The notes beneath the pieces were generated by a model, which had not been told where the DNA came from, made no database searches, and saw only the letters and a program-made list of their open reading frames with translations. Both the position numbers and the translations under genes were made by a program. Of a stretch of 64,000 nt of DNA, positions 9,772 to 22,165 are shown in pieces. Location: NCBI GenBank assembly GCA_033558025.1, contig JAUCEF010000006.1, positions 2,418,001 to 2,482,000 on the forward strand, written 5' to 3'. The first letter of the stretch is position 1. Each line of letters opens with the position of its first letter. The stretch comes from Phytophthora sp. 'mugwort'. Its lineage: Eukaryota > Oomycota > Peronosporomycetes > Peronosporales > Peronosporaceae.

Positions 9772-11511
9772 CTACTTCTTGAAAAACCGGTTGAGTGCCG
9801 TGGGTGCGCTCTCGGTCTTTTCGTTCCACTGGAGTTGCTGCTCGTGTCGCTCTTGGCGTTTTTGCTTGTTGGCCAGCTGCTCGCGGAACTGTTGCTTCTG
9901 TGCGTCAACGACGTTCTGTTGTTTCTTGCGTAGTCGTCGCGTTGGGCGGTTCTTACCACGCATTTTCTTCTTGGGCTTCTTAGCGCTGACGTCACCGTTG
10001 GCGCGCTGCATCTGGTAAACCTTCCTCTCCTGCTCCTCAGTCGGGTCCATGTCCACACGACCGATGGCGTTCGGGTCCAGAGTGATCATCTCCGGACGAA
10101 TCTTCTCCAGCAGCGAGCGCACCTCCGTTTCGTCACGTTGCTTGTGGTTCTCGTACGGATTCGCCTCGTACGTATCAAAGTTAGGCTCACCAGAGCCAGG
10201 AATCACGATGGAGTTGAACCCTGTAGCGTGGCCAACACCCAACACATCTTCAAAGGGACGGAACGCCAGGGAGCTGACCATCGAACCCGGAATCTGGTAC
10301 GTCATATATGGCTGGATGGGCGAGCCCGACAAGAAGGCGTTCTTGAGCACGTGCACGTTTGGACCGAAGCCCACAGCCACAAGTCCACGCTGACTCACAC
10401 TCATAGTGTTGCCTGCCGCGGTCAGGTAGTAACTGTTCAATTCCTGGTACTTGCGCAGGTCAAAGACCTTCACTTTTCTGTCCGCGCCAGCAGTGATCAA
10501 ATACTTTCCGCTGTTGTCAATGCCCAAGGAACGAACTGAAATACACAAGAAACAAGCAGAAAATCCAATTGTAAGCCACGTTGAACACCAACATCAAGCA
10601 GCGAGATCATAGCATAACGTACTCGGCCCCTGGTGGCACTGCATCTTGACGACAGCGTCGGACATGTTAGGTGTCCAAAGGGTTACAATGCCACTGGCGT
10701 GACCAAGGTTCACGACGGCATTCCACGGGTTCAACGCCATGGTGTCGCACAGTCCCTGCTTAGTGCGATGCGTGGATACTTGTTTTCCTTCCGTCACATC
10801 ATGGTAGGTCAGCAGACCATTGCCACTCACACACGACAGCAGGAAATGATAGGGCAGAAACTCCATCTTGCGCGGCTCTGGGATCGTGCGGATGCAATGC
10901 GCCTCGGCGCCAGTGTTATCGTAAATATACACGTGCTTCTTCTGCGCTGTGGCGAACAGCGAGTCATTGTGCAGGAAGCTTATGTCGCGCACGAGGTCGT
11001 TGGCCTGGAACTCGCACGTTAGCTTCATGCGCAGCGCGTCCATCTGCGCCAGGTGGCCCTTCTGGCTACTGAGTAGCATGTTGCGGCCGTTGCGCGTGTA
11101 TTTGACGCGGTAGGAGCCGTAGTCCGGCAGGTCCAGGCTGAAAATCTTGCGGGCCGTGTTAATGTCCACGTTGTCCGCGAGCTGCTGCTGTGTGAACTTG
11201 TACGTCTTTTCAAGCCCCTCAGCCTCCAAGAAGCCGGACTGGTCAGGCAGAAGGATCTCCGATTTGGCGGCGGACTCGGCTGCCAGCTTCTGCCTCTCAT
11301 TGGCGCGCTGCAGGGAGCCCTTCAGCTTCTTGTCACGGATGGAGCGGATGCGGCGCTCCGAGACGCCACCACTGCGCGTGTACTTGGCCACATGTTTGAC
11401 CATCTCCTTTTTGGCCTTAGGCTTCACATGGCCCAGGCGCTTGGGCGCCGCGCGCACCATGCGCTCCACATCCTCATGCTCCGACCCGCTGTTGTGGTCG
11501 CCCATGGTCAT
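9772..11511 (-). CDS. WDR46: WDR46/Utp7 (BING4) small-subunit processome protein
   Basis: Two exons, 11511-10623 and 10535-9772, join in phase across an 87-bp GTACGT...CAG intron to give about 550 residues. The N-terminus is basic and helical. The middle holds degenerate WD40 repeats (GHLAQMDA, TAGADRKVKVFDLRKY). The C-terminus carries the BING4CT domain (FRPFEDVLGVGHATGFNS, YEANPYENHKQRDE) and a lysine-rich nucleolar tail (RPTRRLRKKQQ). In yeast and animals this protein is part of the U3 processome for 18S rRNA maturation in the nucleolus. It converges on the cullin gene with 199 bp between stops. A second ATG two codons inside the first may be the real start. Confidence 0.93.
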
Positions 11512-12288
11512 GTATCAATCGAGGTGAGGCAACGTCAAGGCCGAGATGAAATAAATGGCTGGCCAGTACGTTTAGAACAGATTAATAGGTTTAAAAGAGG
11601 GTTCTTATATTTGGGTGGGTGTTTCTAAAATAAAACCGAGCTATATCTTTATTACTACATATATTAATATATGCTGTTGTAGTAGTTCGGTACGGTCATC
11701 CGGTACAGTAGTATAATTAGTTTAGCATTGCCACACCCGAAAATGCGGTACCTATATCGTGTATACTACCATAAAACCTGTAAGCAAATCCGTTTTAAAG
11801 TATGTACTTGTTCGTATCGGTGTCGTATTGGTTTCCTCGCTATTATACATTCACTGTATGTACCGAGTCGGCATCAAAATGGCCTGCATCGAGCACTTCC
11901 TGCCATGCTTGGACCAAAGTCAGAGCGAATAGCCAGATACCAACCATCACGCTTTTGTCGCGAAAGTTCCACTATCGAAAACACCTCTCTTTCCGGGCCA
12001 TAGAAGCAAAACGCCGCCACACCCTCTTTCACTCCGTCCCGATTTAACTGCTGACGGCGGACCTCGTCACATCGTTGACCCAACCCGCGTTTCCTCACAA
12101 TCAACCGAGACAACAGCGCGCACTGTACTCGTCGGCGGCAGTCATGCGGGTACGTAGCGGCGCCCTTGGCGTCTCCCAGAGGCTCCGTCCTCGACCCTAT
12201 CCGGCTGTATCGCTACCTAACACTCCCATGCTCACCCACCCGTTTGTATGTGTCATAGCGTCGACTTTTGCGAGGTGGCAGGAGGTAC
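11512..12288. promoter_or_regulatory. Divergent intergenic region, WDR46 and receptor-phosphatase genes
   Basis: This 777-bp spacer contains an AT-rich stretch around 11630-11860 with short repeated TATA and GTATCGGT-like words. It then becomes GC-rich toward the signal-peptide exon. No coding potential is convincing. Both flanking genes start outward, so the promoters must lie here. Confidence 0.4.
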
Positions 12289-15200
12289 ATGTACGCTGCA
12301 GCGCTGCTGCTGCTGCTCGCCTCCGCGTCAGCTCTGCTGGTGCGGGCTGCGGCCGAAGGTGATAAACCGCTGATTTGTCCGGTTTTTTAGCTATTGAATG
12401 TATCCTCTGACGCCCCCTTTTGGCCCCGTATTCGCGCAGAAGCAGAGGTGTTGGACTCGGTACCAGCGCTCGCGGCCTTGGAGAAGCATACGATCGAGCT
12501 CAAATTCGAGCAGATGACAAGGATAGCCAGAGGAGACGTGGCTGACGACGGAGGAACTCCCATTGCCCAGGTGCAGGTCCCGGAGCTCCTGCTGGACAGA
12601 CTGGGCAGCGCCGGGTCGTTCGAGTGCTCGGGCAGTGCAGCTAACGCAGAGACGATTGAGTTTCCTCAGTCGCAGTCCGAGGACTGCAGCCAGTCGACGA
12701 GTATGAGCGATGCGGCCTCAGGTTCAATAGTGGCGGAGAACGAGGACGCCGTGCTGGGTATCACGTTGGGCTCGGGTGGGCTCGACATTTCCATCGAATC
12801 GGCAGATACAGCAGCGGCTTCGGGAAGTATTAACGTATCAGCAGGCCCGGCAGGGAGTTCGGCTGGCTCACGAGGCATTGAGGCCACTGTGGGCTCGGGG
12901 TCGATGGGGTTTGGCGTTTCAGTAGGATCTGATAATGTCGACGGGACTGTGGGGTCAGATGACCAGGTTATCTCAACGGGATCCCATGATTTGGACGTCT
13001 CGGTCGGATCAGGCAGTATTGGCGCAACTGTGGGGTCGAGTGACATTAACGCTACGGTTAACTCTCGTGCTGCCAACATTGGCACTAGCTCCAGGGATAT
13101 TGACGCATCTGTAAGCTCGCAGGATCTTCACGTTACGACCAGCTCTACAGATATTGATGCATCGGTTGGATCTCAGGGTCTTCACCTTGAAGCTAGTTCT
13201 ACACATGTTGCCACGACTATCGATTCCAATGATGTCCAGGCTTCTACAAGTTCTCCAGCTGCCGACCCCGGCGCTCAGATTGCCACGAAGCCCTGGGGCC
13301 TTACTATGACTGGAGAATCTGACGGTGTCCAGGCTTTTGATGGTTCTACTGAGAGTAGCGAATCCGCTGCGCAGACTACGTCCTCATACTCGGAGGAACG
13401 CTCGATAATTGTTGCAGAAATGTCAGCATCGAGATCAAACATTGCTACTACGAGCATGGAAACTCCTCCTCCTTCAGAGGCGCCAAACAACTCAACGGGA
13501 GAATCGGCGGTGTCAACGGAAGCATCGTCACCAGTAAACGGTACATCAACCGGCTCCTATAGCTCGTCGGGTGAGGTCGTCAAGGTATTCTCCCTCACAG
13601 CAAGCAGTAGCTCTTCGAGTGAAAGGGGATCTGGTATCAAGACTCGGGTTCGTGACAACGCTCTATTCACTTTGATTGCTGCATTATAATCCTGGTGGCT
13701 AACGATGACAATTGTGACGCTTGTGCTTCTTTTGCTTGTCTAGTGGAGCGGGAGTGAAAGTTACGAGCCATACACGTCAACCTACTGCAGGTGTAAGGCT
13801 ACGGAATGCCAGAACGAGTGTCCTGGTGAGTCCTCCGGCTCTACATGTGAAAGCAAGCTTTTCAATGGCTCCTGTCCGGCAGGATACAAGACGTGCGTGT
13901 CAACGGATTCATATAAGGTCTCAACGTCGACAGTCACTCCTAACAGTGTTGCAGAGGCAACGTTCACCCTTTTGGCTGGTGACATCATTGGAGCATTTTA
14001 CAATTTGGGAGAGGAAGATCCAATGACCCGCAAAAGTAAGTGGTGGATCACCATTTCGCTACCTAGCGGGTGGAGGTTTGTTGCATGGAAAAACACAGCC
14101 GTCGAAGTGACGCTGCGTGATGATGATGGAGACCATCCATCGGCCGTACGCGTGCACAGCTGCGCAGACGTGACAAGCAGCACAAATTGCGACAGCGATA
14201 CTCACCGTTATGGCTTCCTCGATGTCATGGACCTTCTTGAAGGCCGAGAAGATTTGATGACGTCCAGCTCTCGAGGCCCCATATCTTTCGTCCTGTCGAA
14301 AAGTGTTGTCACAGGGGTCAGTGCTTCCAGTAGTTCTGTGAGTGTGAGCGTGTCGCTATCATACGAGACATCGTCTGGAACGCTCAAATCTGCCGCTACT
14401 TCTAGACGCATGCGGGAGCTTACAATGGCTGCTTCTGACTCAATAACGTCTACCACGACTGATTATTTGAGCGCTCTAACTCTCGCTACTATGGCATTAC
14501 CCCCTGTTCAAAGAGGCCGTTTGGATTCGTCGTTGGTGTGGATGGAGGAGAACACTGAGATTATGATGTTGTCATTCTCAACGTCTACCATCATTGGTCC
14601 CAAGTCAGACAACCCTAAAGTATGTGTTGACTTGCGCTCTTCGTATTGCGCGAGCAAAGGACGGGAGCCGAAGTCCACACTCAGTTTTGGATCTTCCGCG
14701 GAAGCTTCATACGTTCAAGGTGGAAATCCGTTCCTCAATCTCTACGCTGACCCAGGTGAAACCAACCTGAACATCGAGAGCGACAATGGCACCTACTTTT
14801 GCGTGACGGATCTTCTCCCGTCGGGCGTCAAGACAAACGACTCGTGGGAGATCAGAACGACCTTCACTTTCCACATTCAAGTGACTAACGTGGCCTGGAC
14901 TGGCGATCGGGATCAGGAAGATGATTACATTAGTCAATTCCGAGTGCCTCCTCTCAGCCAGGTTGTTCTGATGGACGACAACGACGTCATGGGAAGCGAC
15001 TGCGCACAGACGTTGGTACACGCGAAGACATGTAAGTACTTCTCTGTTCTGTCTCTTGATATTCTGGACATTGCGGACTCACTGTTGGAATACTTTAATA
15101 CAGACTCGAAGTACACTCTAAGCGTGTACAGCGTCATGTCGATTACTTTCTTCGCTGTTGCTCTGGCTGGCGCTGTTCTCGTTACACGAATGGTAAGCTT

Positions 15201-18200
15201 TTTTAATTCGCTGCTGTATACAATGACGAATGGCTGACGAGGATGAGTATGTATACTCTGTTTACAGAATGGTATCTCCTTCTCAAAACCTACGTTCTAC
15301 AACGACATGACGTCGCTGTCGGTCATGATGATTTTTATACTGTGCATCGTTGGAAACGCGATTTGGATTAGCGTGTCGACAAAGGCGTCCTCGACCAGCG
15401 GAACAGACATTTACTACCTGTTGTATGCAATTTCTGTGTGCTTCACGTGGACGATGATGACTTCAGTTTGCTTTCACTGGGGCACCGTGCTCTTCCACGA
15501 CGTAGGACCGTCTGGACGTTTATTCGTCTTCGTCGTTTACGTGATTATCAATGTGGCGTTCTATGGCGTGCAGCTTTTCGGAGTCGTTAGCCTCACGGAT
15601 TTCTACAAGTGCACGTACGATGACTACCTCAAGAACCCTTTCTACACCATGCGCTTGTGCTCGAACGACTACTGCCCTGATTTGCAGCCCACTCAGTGGA
15701 AATATGCGGTTGACAACGTGTGCAAGGATGTTGATTACTCGGACTGGTTTTTCCCGCTACAACAGAGTGCCGAGCTGCTGATCTTCCTAGCCTCAGTGGC
15801 GTTGCTTGTGCTGGGCACGTTTGTGATCCAACGCGGCGTGCGGCTGATCGATCAATCGGGTGATATCTTTGATGACCACGTGGTGAAGGTGATGAGGAAG
15901 TCGCTGATCACGTACTTGGTGGTGATCCTATCGATTGCACTTGTGCTCGGAACATCTTGTATTATGAACTCTATTCTTCACTGGAAGCATTGGAGCATCA
16001 ACTCCGTCGTGTGGTATGTTTTCTGTATTTGGCTTCCAACTCTGGTGCCACCAATTGGCTTTTTGCTGCTACAATGGAATCCACGTCTGCACGGTATGAA
16101 TTGGAACCCGTCATTGCACGTTAAGGACCCACAGCTGCTTCACCACACGATGTCAAGTATCTCCGAGAAGGTGGAGAGTGGCAAGTTCGACATGTCTGGG
16201 AATGGCACAGGACTGAGTGATGGTTGGGCTGGCATCTTGCGTTTTCCTGATACGGAATACAACCCCATTGGCCAGGAAAGTGGCGATGGCACACAAAATG
16301 TGCTGGCGCTAGCGGTCCAGCTTGTATCGCCCATTCCTCTTACGCACGCATGCTTTATCGAGCTCTATGTTGCCGAAAACAATACCCCCGAAGCTGGGGA
16401 AAATGAAGTTACTGGAGAAGATTACTACGAAGACTTGCCAGTGTTGAGTTACCGCCGTTCTTCGATCAGCACATTTATCGAGAGCGGGATACACCAAGAA
16501 GGAATCCTAAGCCGTCGCAGTCATTCATTATCACTGCTTGGCGCCGGCGCTTTACCCACGCCTTTACCCGTTTCGAATCCGGCAGCAAAGTGGTCGCGTG
16601 TGGGTTTTACAGAAACTGTTTTGCCCACGCTGGTGACAGGCACTTGTGAAAATGTCTGCGGAGTAACACAAATCGCTACCTTCTTGTCGGTACTTCAGAT
16701 CCCAGTGATGCCTGCAAATCCGCTGCTCCGTTTCGTCGTGTACGAAATCCCGGAAAAAGCAGCTTCACCGTCTTTTGGAGGTGATTTGCGCGAATCTCGA
16801 CAACTGATGCGTGCATCTTCCCGACAGCTCGATGAACGTGCTAGGATCGCTCGCGTGTCGGGCATGGGCATGGCACCGCCTTCTCGACCTAAAGTATTTT
16901 GTGAATTCTCGTGTACATGTGACGATATGCTGGTAGCCAACGAGGTAAACTTGGTGGCACGACAAGTGTCGAACCGCAACCGATCACCGATCCCGACAGT
17001 TCTCAGCGATGGAACTGGCACCGAGTCTCCCAGTGTTGCTGTTGCTACTGGAACGGCTACTGTTGAGGTGGATCCCTCTGTCCCTCACTTGCGAGTGAAG
17101 TCGATGACGGTCTCGCCGCGCCAATTGAAGGAAAACTCTGGATTTTACATCACGAAGAGTTTTCAGTTTGCAGAAGGTGACGAGATGGTGATTGAAGACA
17201 TGACTGAGAGTCCTCTCACAAATGAACTACCCCGACAATACCTGGAGTTGCTCGTGACCGAGCGTGCAGATGATCTTGCACGTGCACAGGCTGAAGCTGC
17301 GGGCTTTGAAGCAAGGGTGAAGAGTGGTCTTGTTGGCAATTTATACGACAATTTGATCGAGCAGATTCAAGGCGAGAACGACCAGACAGTAGTGCAAACG
17401 TGGCTGAACGAGCGCGTCCAGCAGCGGAAGATGTATGTCGAGGCGTTGCGCGAATGCCACCAGCTGTGCATTGACCGAGCGGAAGAAGGACTTAACTTTA
17501 AGGCTAGCACGGAGAAGAAGAGCCTTGTATTGCGATTCCTGCCTATCAACCTGCATGTGCAAGACATGTGGGTCGGTCCGACGGCTGACCTGCGCTCGCA
17601 GCGATCAAGACGGACGTCACCCAACGTTAGAGTATATCCTACTGTGACGGTGGGGGCGTTTGCCGCTCACTGCTTCAAGTTCCGTCATAATGGAAGCATT
17701 CTGAGTTTGCGTGCGACGTTGCAGAAGCGTTCGCTGTCGCGTGTGCAGAGCGATGTATCGGACAAGAGCAACGTTGACGTTGTGGACTGGAGCAATGCGG
17801 ACATTCGTTCTACCGACGAAACAAGTTGGCATCTCACGACGCGGTTTGACATGTGCTTTTCGCAGGCTCTGACCACGCTAGTCACATCCTTTTGCCGCCA
17901 GTTGGAGTACTCGTTACAGCACCCGACAGACCGCACATTCCTGCAGACCATCAACTCTATCGGCTTCCTCTTCCAGATCGAGTCCTTGCTGTCCACACAG
18001 GGCAAGGAGATCGGTATGCTTGAAGACTTTTCCGCCGCGGTCGACGCGCTCAAGCACGTGACGTTTGTGCTGGACACATCACCGCCGGCCCACCTTCCTT
18101 CAACTTTGCTGAATCTGCATATGAAGAACACGACGCTCCCGAGTGTTGTGTCAGTACGTTTGAGCAAGGGGTCTGCCAAGGGAACCTTCACTGTAGCGAT

Positions 18201-18928
18201 CGGTGTGCGTTGCTCTGATGTTGTGCGAGCCTCGATCCCGTCTACAATTCGATCGGGAGGTACAATTACAGTCACGCCCGTGATCTTTACACAAGGAATT
18301 AACGAGATGCAGACTCTGGCGAACAACGCCAGCACGAGAAAAACTACTCTACAAGATATTATCAACCGCAAGAGCTTCTTCGTGCTGACACGCTACGTCG
18401 AGAAGTACAAGCAACTGGCAGTTCAAAGGGTGCGTGGTCATTGTCGCTGTCTCGGAGCTTTTTGTAGTAAAACTGACATTTTTCTTTGTTCTTTTGTTAT
18501 AATAGCCAGAAGCAGTACCGACATCAATGAGCACGATCGCTCCTTTACTGGAATCGCTGGAGGAGCGTATCGCCACTGCTAGCAAGCGACAGGTGGTGAA
18601 GTCGAAGCACCCCAAGATCGTTCAAGAGAGTTCTCATTTGTGCCGACTGCTTGGTGCTGGGCGCGTGACATCGTGCAAAAGTGCCAAGGATCGTACCAGC
18701 ATGTCCGTGACACTTGAGCAGGTGCACCTTTTGAGCGAGAACCATGGTTTGCCCGAGGAATTCGCGGTCCGCACAGTGTCTACCATGCGAAGTAACGGTG
18801 TTCGCCTCGAGAACGCACTCAAGAACACTGGGAAGCGTCAATACGCATTTAACGCGTTGCAGCGCTCGCTGCTACCGGACGAATACAAGTGTCCCGAAGG
18901 TACATATGGCCGTGGTAACGTGAGCTAA
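12289..18928 (+). CDS. Seven-helix receptor fused to inositol polyphosphate 4-phosphatase (GPCR-INPP4 bigram)
   Basis: Five exons join in phase: 12289-12358, 12440-13584, 13744-15192, 15268-18429 and 18506-18928, giving about 2,082 residues. Residues 1-22 are a signal peptide with a leucine core. Up to about 400 is a Ser/Gly/Thr/Asp-rich region, followed by a Cys-containing segment. Seven hydrophobic helices fall near 865-887, 905-925, 937-962, 971-995, 1053-1077, 1100-1123 and 1132-1158. The cytoplasmic part begins with a C2-like region. It ends in the INPP4 core: INLHVQDMWV, GFLFQIESLLSTQGKEIGML, the CX5R loop CKSAKDR (Cys1999, Arg2005) and KRQYAFNALQ. INPP4 enzymes remove the 4-phosphate from PI(3,4)P2. 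The receptor plus catalytic domain is an oomycete GPCR-bigram design. The exon 2 donor is the least certain junction. Confidence 0.88.
12760..13260 (+). repeat. Degenerate in-frame repeats in the receptor ectodomain
   Basis: Within exon 2 of the receptor-phosphatase gene the protein repeatedly returns to units such as VGSDNVDGTVGSDD, VGSGSIGATVGSSD and VGSQGLHLEASST. Each is about 14-17 residues, with GS or SS, a central Asp or Ile, and a hydrophobic pair. The repeats are too diverged for a precise unit. They look like an extended, probably O-glycosylated stalk between signal peptide and membrane domain. Confidence 0.6.
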
Positions 18929-19365
18929 GGAGGACGACGACACTACGTGATGGAGCCTGCAAGAAAGCCCGCAGACCTCATGTGTCGTTATTATTTGTCG
19001 CTGAATACAATTTTGAGGAACAACGAATACGTAAATAATGTGGCAAGCTCATCGGAATAGATGCTTGCTGCGCTGCCAATGGAGTGTGTGATCGTCAGCA
19101 TTTCCGTGGATGACAATAAGTACTTAAGTACTACTACTACTACAGTATTGTGCTTCCAGCCTAAGTATACGGATTGAGCCAATCACCCCAATACAATCTC
19201 TCATACGCGCTCACTATTAATTTAATCGTACTTAACGATGTCTCCGGTCAACTGTGGTGTGCAGTGCGCCTGGTATACGCAACTTACCGTAAAACTTATG
19301 TGCAAACGGACACGGCGTGTTCCTGAAGACTCATCTATAACGTTTTCTGGCAGTCCCAGATACTA
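18929..19365. other. Gene-free spacer after the receptor-phosphatase gene
   Basis: This 437-bp AT-rich region contains the receptor gene's 3' untranslated sequence and a short ACT trinucleotide run near 19130-19142. I see no gene in it. Confidence 0.5.
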
Positions 19366-20190
19366 GATGTGTTGTTGGAACGGGGCTGTCCATAATGTGC
19401 AGAGCGCATCAAGAACTCACTCCCCGCCCATATGAACACCGTCTAGGACGTCTAGCGGCACGGGTCTCCTAGAGTACCAGAATGCGAGTGTGGTGAACCC
19501 GAAGAGCCATGCTCTCACGATCCATTAACCAGAGTTGCCAGTGACGGAGCTTCTCAATCGGATTATGCCCAATCCCTCTAATAATGCCCCACCACCCCCA
19601 TGTTGGATAAATGTAGTGCCCACTCTGATTATAATTATCAGAATTTTCAGAATTGTCAGATCGGAGCCAGCATTAATTGCCATTGGCGAGTTGCTACAGT
19701 AGGTCTATGGCGACGCCGGTCGAGCTCAGGGAGCGGCTTTTCACCTTTCATTGTCAGTTTCAATTCGTGCTGATGAAACCCAAGTTCATGGTGGGAAAGA
19801 AGCTGTCTGTAGTCCAAGAACTGGAGGTTTCGAGTGTCCGGTTACGAAGAAGCACAAGCTCGACAGGAAGTCATCGAGCACGTGCAGCAGGTGACCACGG
19901 AGTACAGTACAACATTTAGTACTCGAACATTTACAACATGAATGAGACTGCTCTCTTCATTTTTCACAATCGCAACACGAGAATCAAATTCCGTGTGGCC
20001 AAGGACGTCAACGTGAAGTCGTTCGTCTTCGCGAAGGGGTCAAGATTCAATACCCCATCCCTTTAATAGTGCCCCACCTGTTATAGTGCCCCATGTAAGC
20101 TACATGTAACGTAGCGCCCACGGGGCAGTATCGTAGGTTTTACAGTACAACATTGAACGTTGTATATTTTATTCATGCATCTGCCCTACT
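19366..20190. mobile_element. pogo-type transposon relic, copy 1 of an inverted pair
   Basis: This tract is repeated in reverse orientation at 49705-50365. Shared words include TGTTGGAACGGGGCTGTCC, CTCCTAGAGTACCAGAATGC, AATCCCTCTAATAATGCCCC and GTGCCCCATGTAAGCTAC. On the plus strand near 19938 it encodes NMNETALFIFHNRNTRIKF and VKSFVF. These resemble a decayed pogo transposase around the first catalytic Asp (NMDET-type), with Asp changed to Asn. Copy 1 has roughly 70 bp near 19396-19464 that copy 2 lacks. Confidence 0.65.
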
Positions 20191-20265
20191 TGGTTTCTAC
20201 TATGCGCATTCTTAGCTCAAAAAGTCATTACCGCCATCTGGGATAAGAACTACATATAGGGTTAG
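20190..20265 (+). repeat. Short repeat block with imperfect hairpin, copy 1
   Basis: The block runs from CTTGGTTTCTAC through CATCTGGGATAAGAAC to ATAGGGTTAG. It recurs in the same orientation at 49562-49648, although the adjoining relic is inverted there. Inside, TTCTTAGCTCA and TGGGATAAGAA can pair as an imperfect stem. Confidence 0.6.
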
Positions 20266-20425
20266 AGCATCTCCACCGCGGCCACGCTATCGCTATCTCC
20301 AAGGCGGTCTTTAGCGCGAAGAAACACATATATTACCACTTTAGCGAGGATTGTACGCAATCGAAACGCGCCATAGCTATCGCCATTGGCGAACCGTTGT
20401 CTCACTGCAGAAAACAAGGGCCAGG

Positions 20426-21651
20426 ATGAGTTGGAGAGAGCAGATCAAGCCTCTGCTAGCTTTCATCCAGGAGGAGATCAACGATGATGAAGGTGGCGAC
20501 GAGGCCGCGGCTGCAGGCGGGGTGTGCGTGGCTGTCGCAGCTGTGGGGGGGCGCCGAAGAAGAAGCAGAGAGGGGGGGGGGTCAATACCTGGCAGAAGTC
20601 CAAACATCGATCGGGGACGTGTGTTGTTGCTGCGGATCAATTGCTTTACACAGACTACTTCGCTTCGATACCTCTTTTTCCTGAGGCTCTATTTCGCCGT
20701 CGATTTCGCATGTCTAGGCGTTTGTTTGCTCGCGTAGTGGAGGAGGTGGCAGCAGTAGTGGACAGTTACTTTTTCCAGCGTTCAGACGCAGTTGGAGTGT
20801 TGGTTTTCACCTCGTCAAAAAATTACTGCTGTGATGCGGATGCTTTGCTACGGGATATGTGCTGATGCGACTGACGAATACGTTGAATTGCAAAATCTAC
20901 TGCGTTGGAGAGCCTCACGCACATTGCGAAGGCAGTGATTAAGTGTTTTGGTGAGGAGTATCTACGTGAGCCTACACCTGCTGATATTGCCCGACATGCT
21001 GCATTCAATGCAAGTCGTGGCTTCTCGGGGATGTTCGGGTCTCTCGACCGCACTCACTGGCAGTGGAAAACTTTCCTACTGCCTGGCATGGCATGTACCA
21101 GGATCGTGATGGAAACCGAGGATGATCATGGAGGCAATTGCAACCAAAGATTTATGGATTTGGCATTCTTTTGTTGGGGGTACCTGGATCTAACAATGAC
21201 ATTAACGTGGTGGACCTCTCTGCGTTGATAGTTAACTGCAAAACCCGCTCGATGTGCTACTTGCTGTGTGATGGAATCTATCCGAACTGATCTATGTTCG
21301 TAAAATCGATTCGCCAACCTGAGTCACCGAAGGAGAAGCACTATGCGAGCGGTCACGAAAGCGTTCGTAAGATGTTGAGCGGTGTTTTGGCGTTTGAAAG
21401 GCCGATTTGGCATACTTTCCCAGCCAGCACGTTTGTGGAACGAAGAAATGCTTCGCATTGTGTGATGATGCTGTGCAGCTCTACACAACATGATCGTCGA
21501 AGACGAACGTGACGATATGGAAGACGCCTACATACATCCGATCGATTTTCCATCTGCTACTCAAACTACGCTTCCTTTCAATGAATTACTTGCTGGTATT
21601 TCGCGTATAGAAAATCGTGTTGCACACTATACTACATCACGACCTGATTGA
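20426..21651 (+). pseudogene. PIF/Harbinger-type DDE transposase, relic 1
   Basis: Several broken frames read together as a Harbinger transposase. The pieces are an N-terminus from MSWREQIKPLLAFIQEE, SIPGRSPN, FRRRFRMSRRLFARVVE, a DDE segment with GFSGMFGSLDRTHWQWK and VPGSNNDINVVDLS in a shifted frame, and a tail with NMIVEDERDDMED. A GAGCATCTCCACCGCGG-like left terminus follows TTA near 20264, fitting a Harbinger end with a three-base target site. I could not find a matching right end. Frameshifts occur at a G run near 20572 and later. Confidence 0.78.
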
Positions 21652-21725
21652 ACATCACTAGAATATTCGCTAGTCGATATAAGCGGCAGAATCAATGACC
21701 CCAGCATCGGCGTAAAATGCATTGG

Positions 21726-22119
21726 TTATGCCGCGGCGGAAGTCGTGCTGTCTTCAACATCCTGCACGTTGCTGCCCCCGTTCGTGGTAGCGGTAGCCGT
21801 GACCTCTTCCTCCGTTGCAATGTTGCCCTCATCATCAACAGCTTTCTCGAGTCTTGCAAGCAAATGGCGGCGACGCAGCTCAAAGAATCGGCGCGAGTCC
21901 GGATCCAGGGCAGCAAGAGAAACAGTAAACAGTGCAACATCACTGCATCTTGAATTGCGCGCGCACGCTTCTTACTTGCAGCTCCAATTTCTTGTTAACC
22001 TTCGCCAGCTCAGCAATTGATGTCGACGTAGAGGCTGCAGTTTTCATTTCCTCCTTTGTAGCTTTTCTGCCTTGTGGACGGGATATTTGAGCTCCCCCCT
22101 CTGAACCGTTGCTTGCCAT
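21726..22119 (-). pseudogene. Harbinger accessory (NAM-like DNA-binding) protein fragment
   Basis: On the minus strand from ATG 22119 the frame gives RPQGRKATKEEM and AELAKVNKKLELQ. After a frame change it gives SLAALDPDSRRFFELRRR and an acidic Thr-rich tail to a stop at 21726. This resembles the NAM-associated C-terminal region of the second protein in Harbinger elements. It lies tail-to-tail with the DDE relic, the same layout as the better preserved Harbinger element at 34-37 kb. Confidence 0.6.
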
Positions 22120-22165
22120 TCCTGGCTCCGAGCCTCCTCGATAGGATGAATGGTTCGCTCCAGCT

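Noticed and set aside
12394..12439. In-frame upstream extension of receptor exon 2 starting at a TTG
   Set aside because: Joining the signal-peptide exon to an acceptor at 12439 keeps the phase, while the acceptor at 12390 gives a stop. The TTG-started segment is therefore treated as intron.
18527..18928. Stand-alone phosphatase gene starting at ATG 18527
   Set aside because: The frame is open and in phase with the preceding 3.2-kb exon through a standard short intron, and the 4-phosphatase core begins well upstream. It is the last exon of the receptor fusion.
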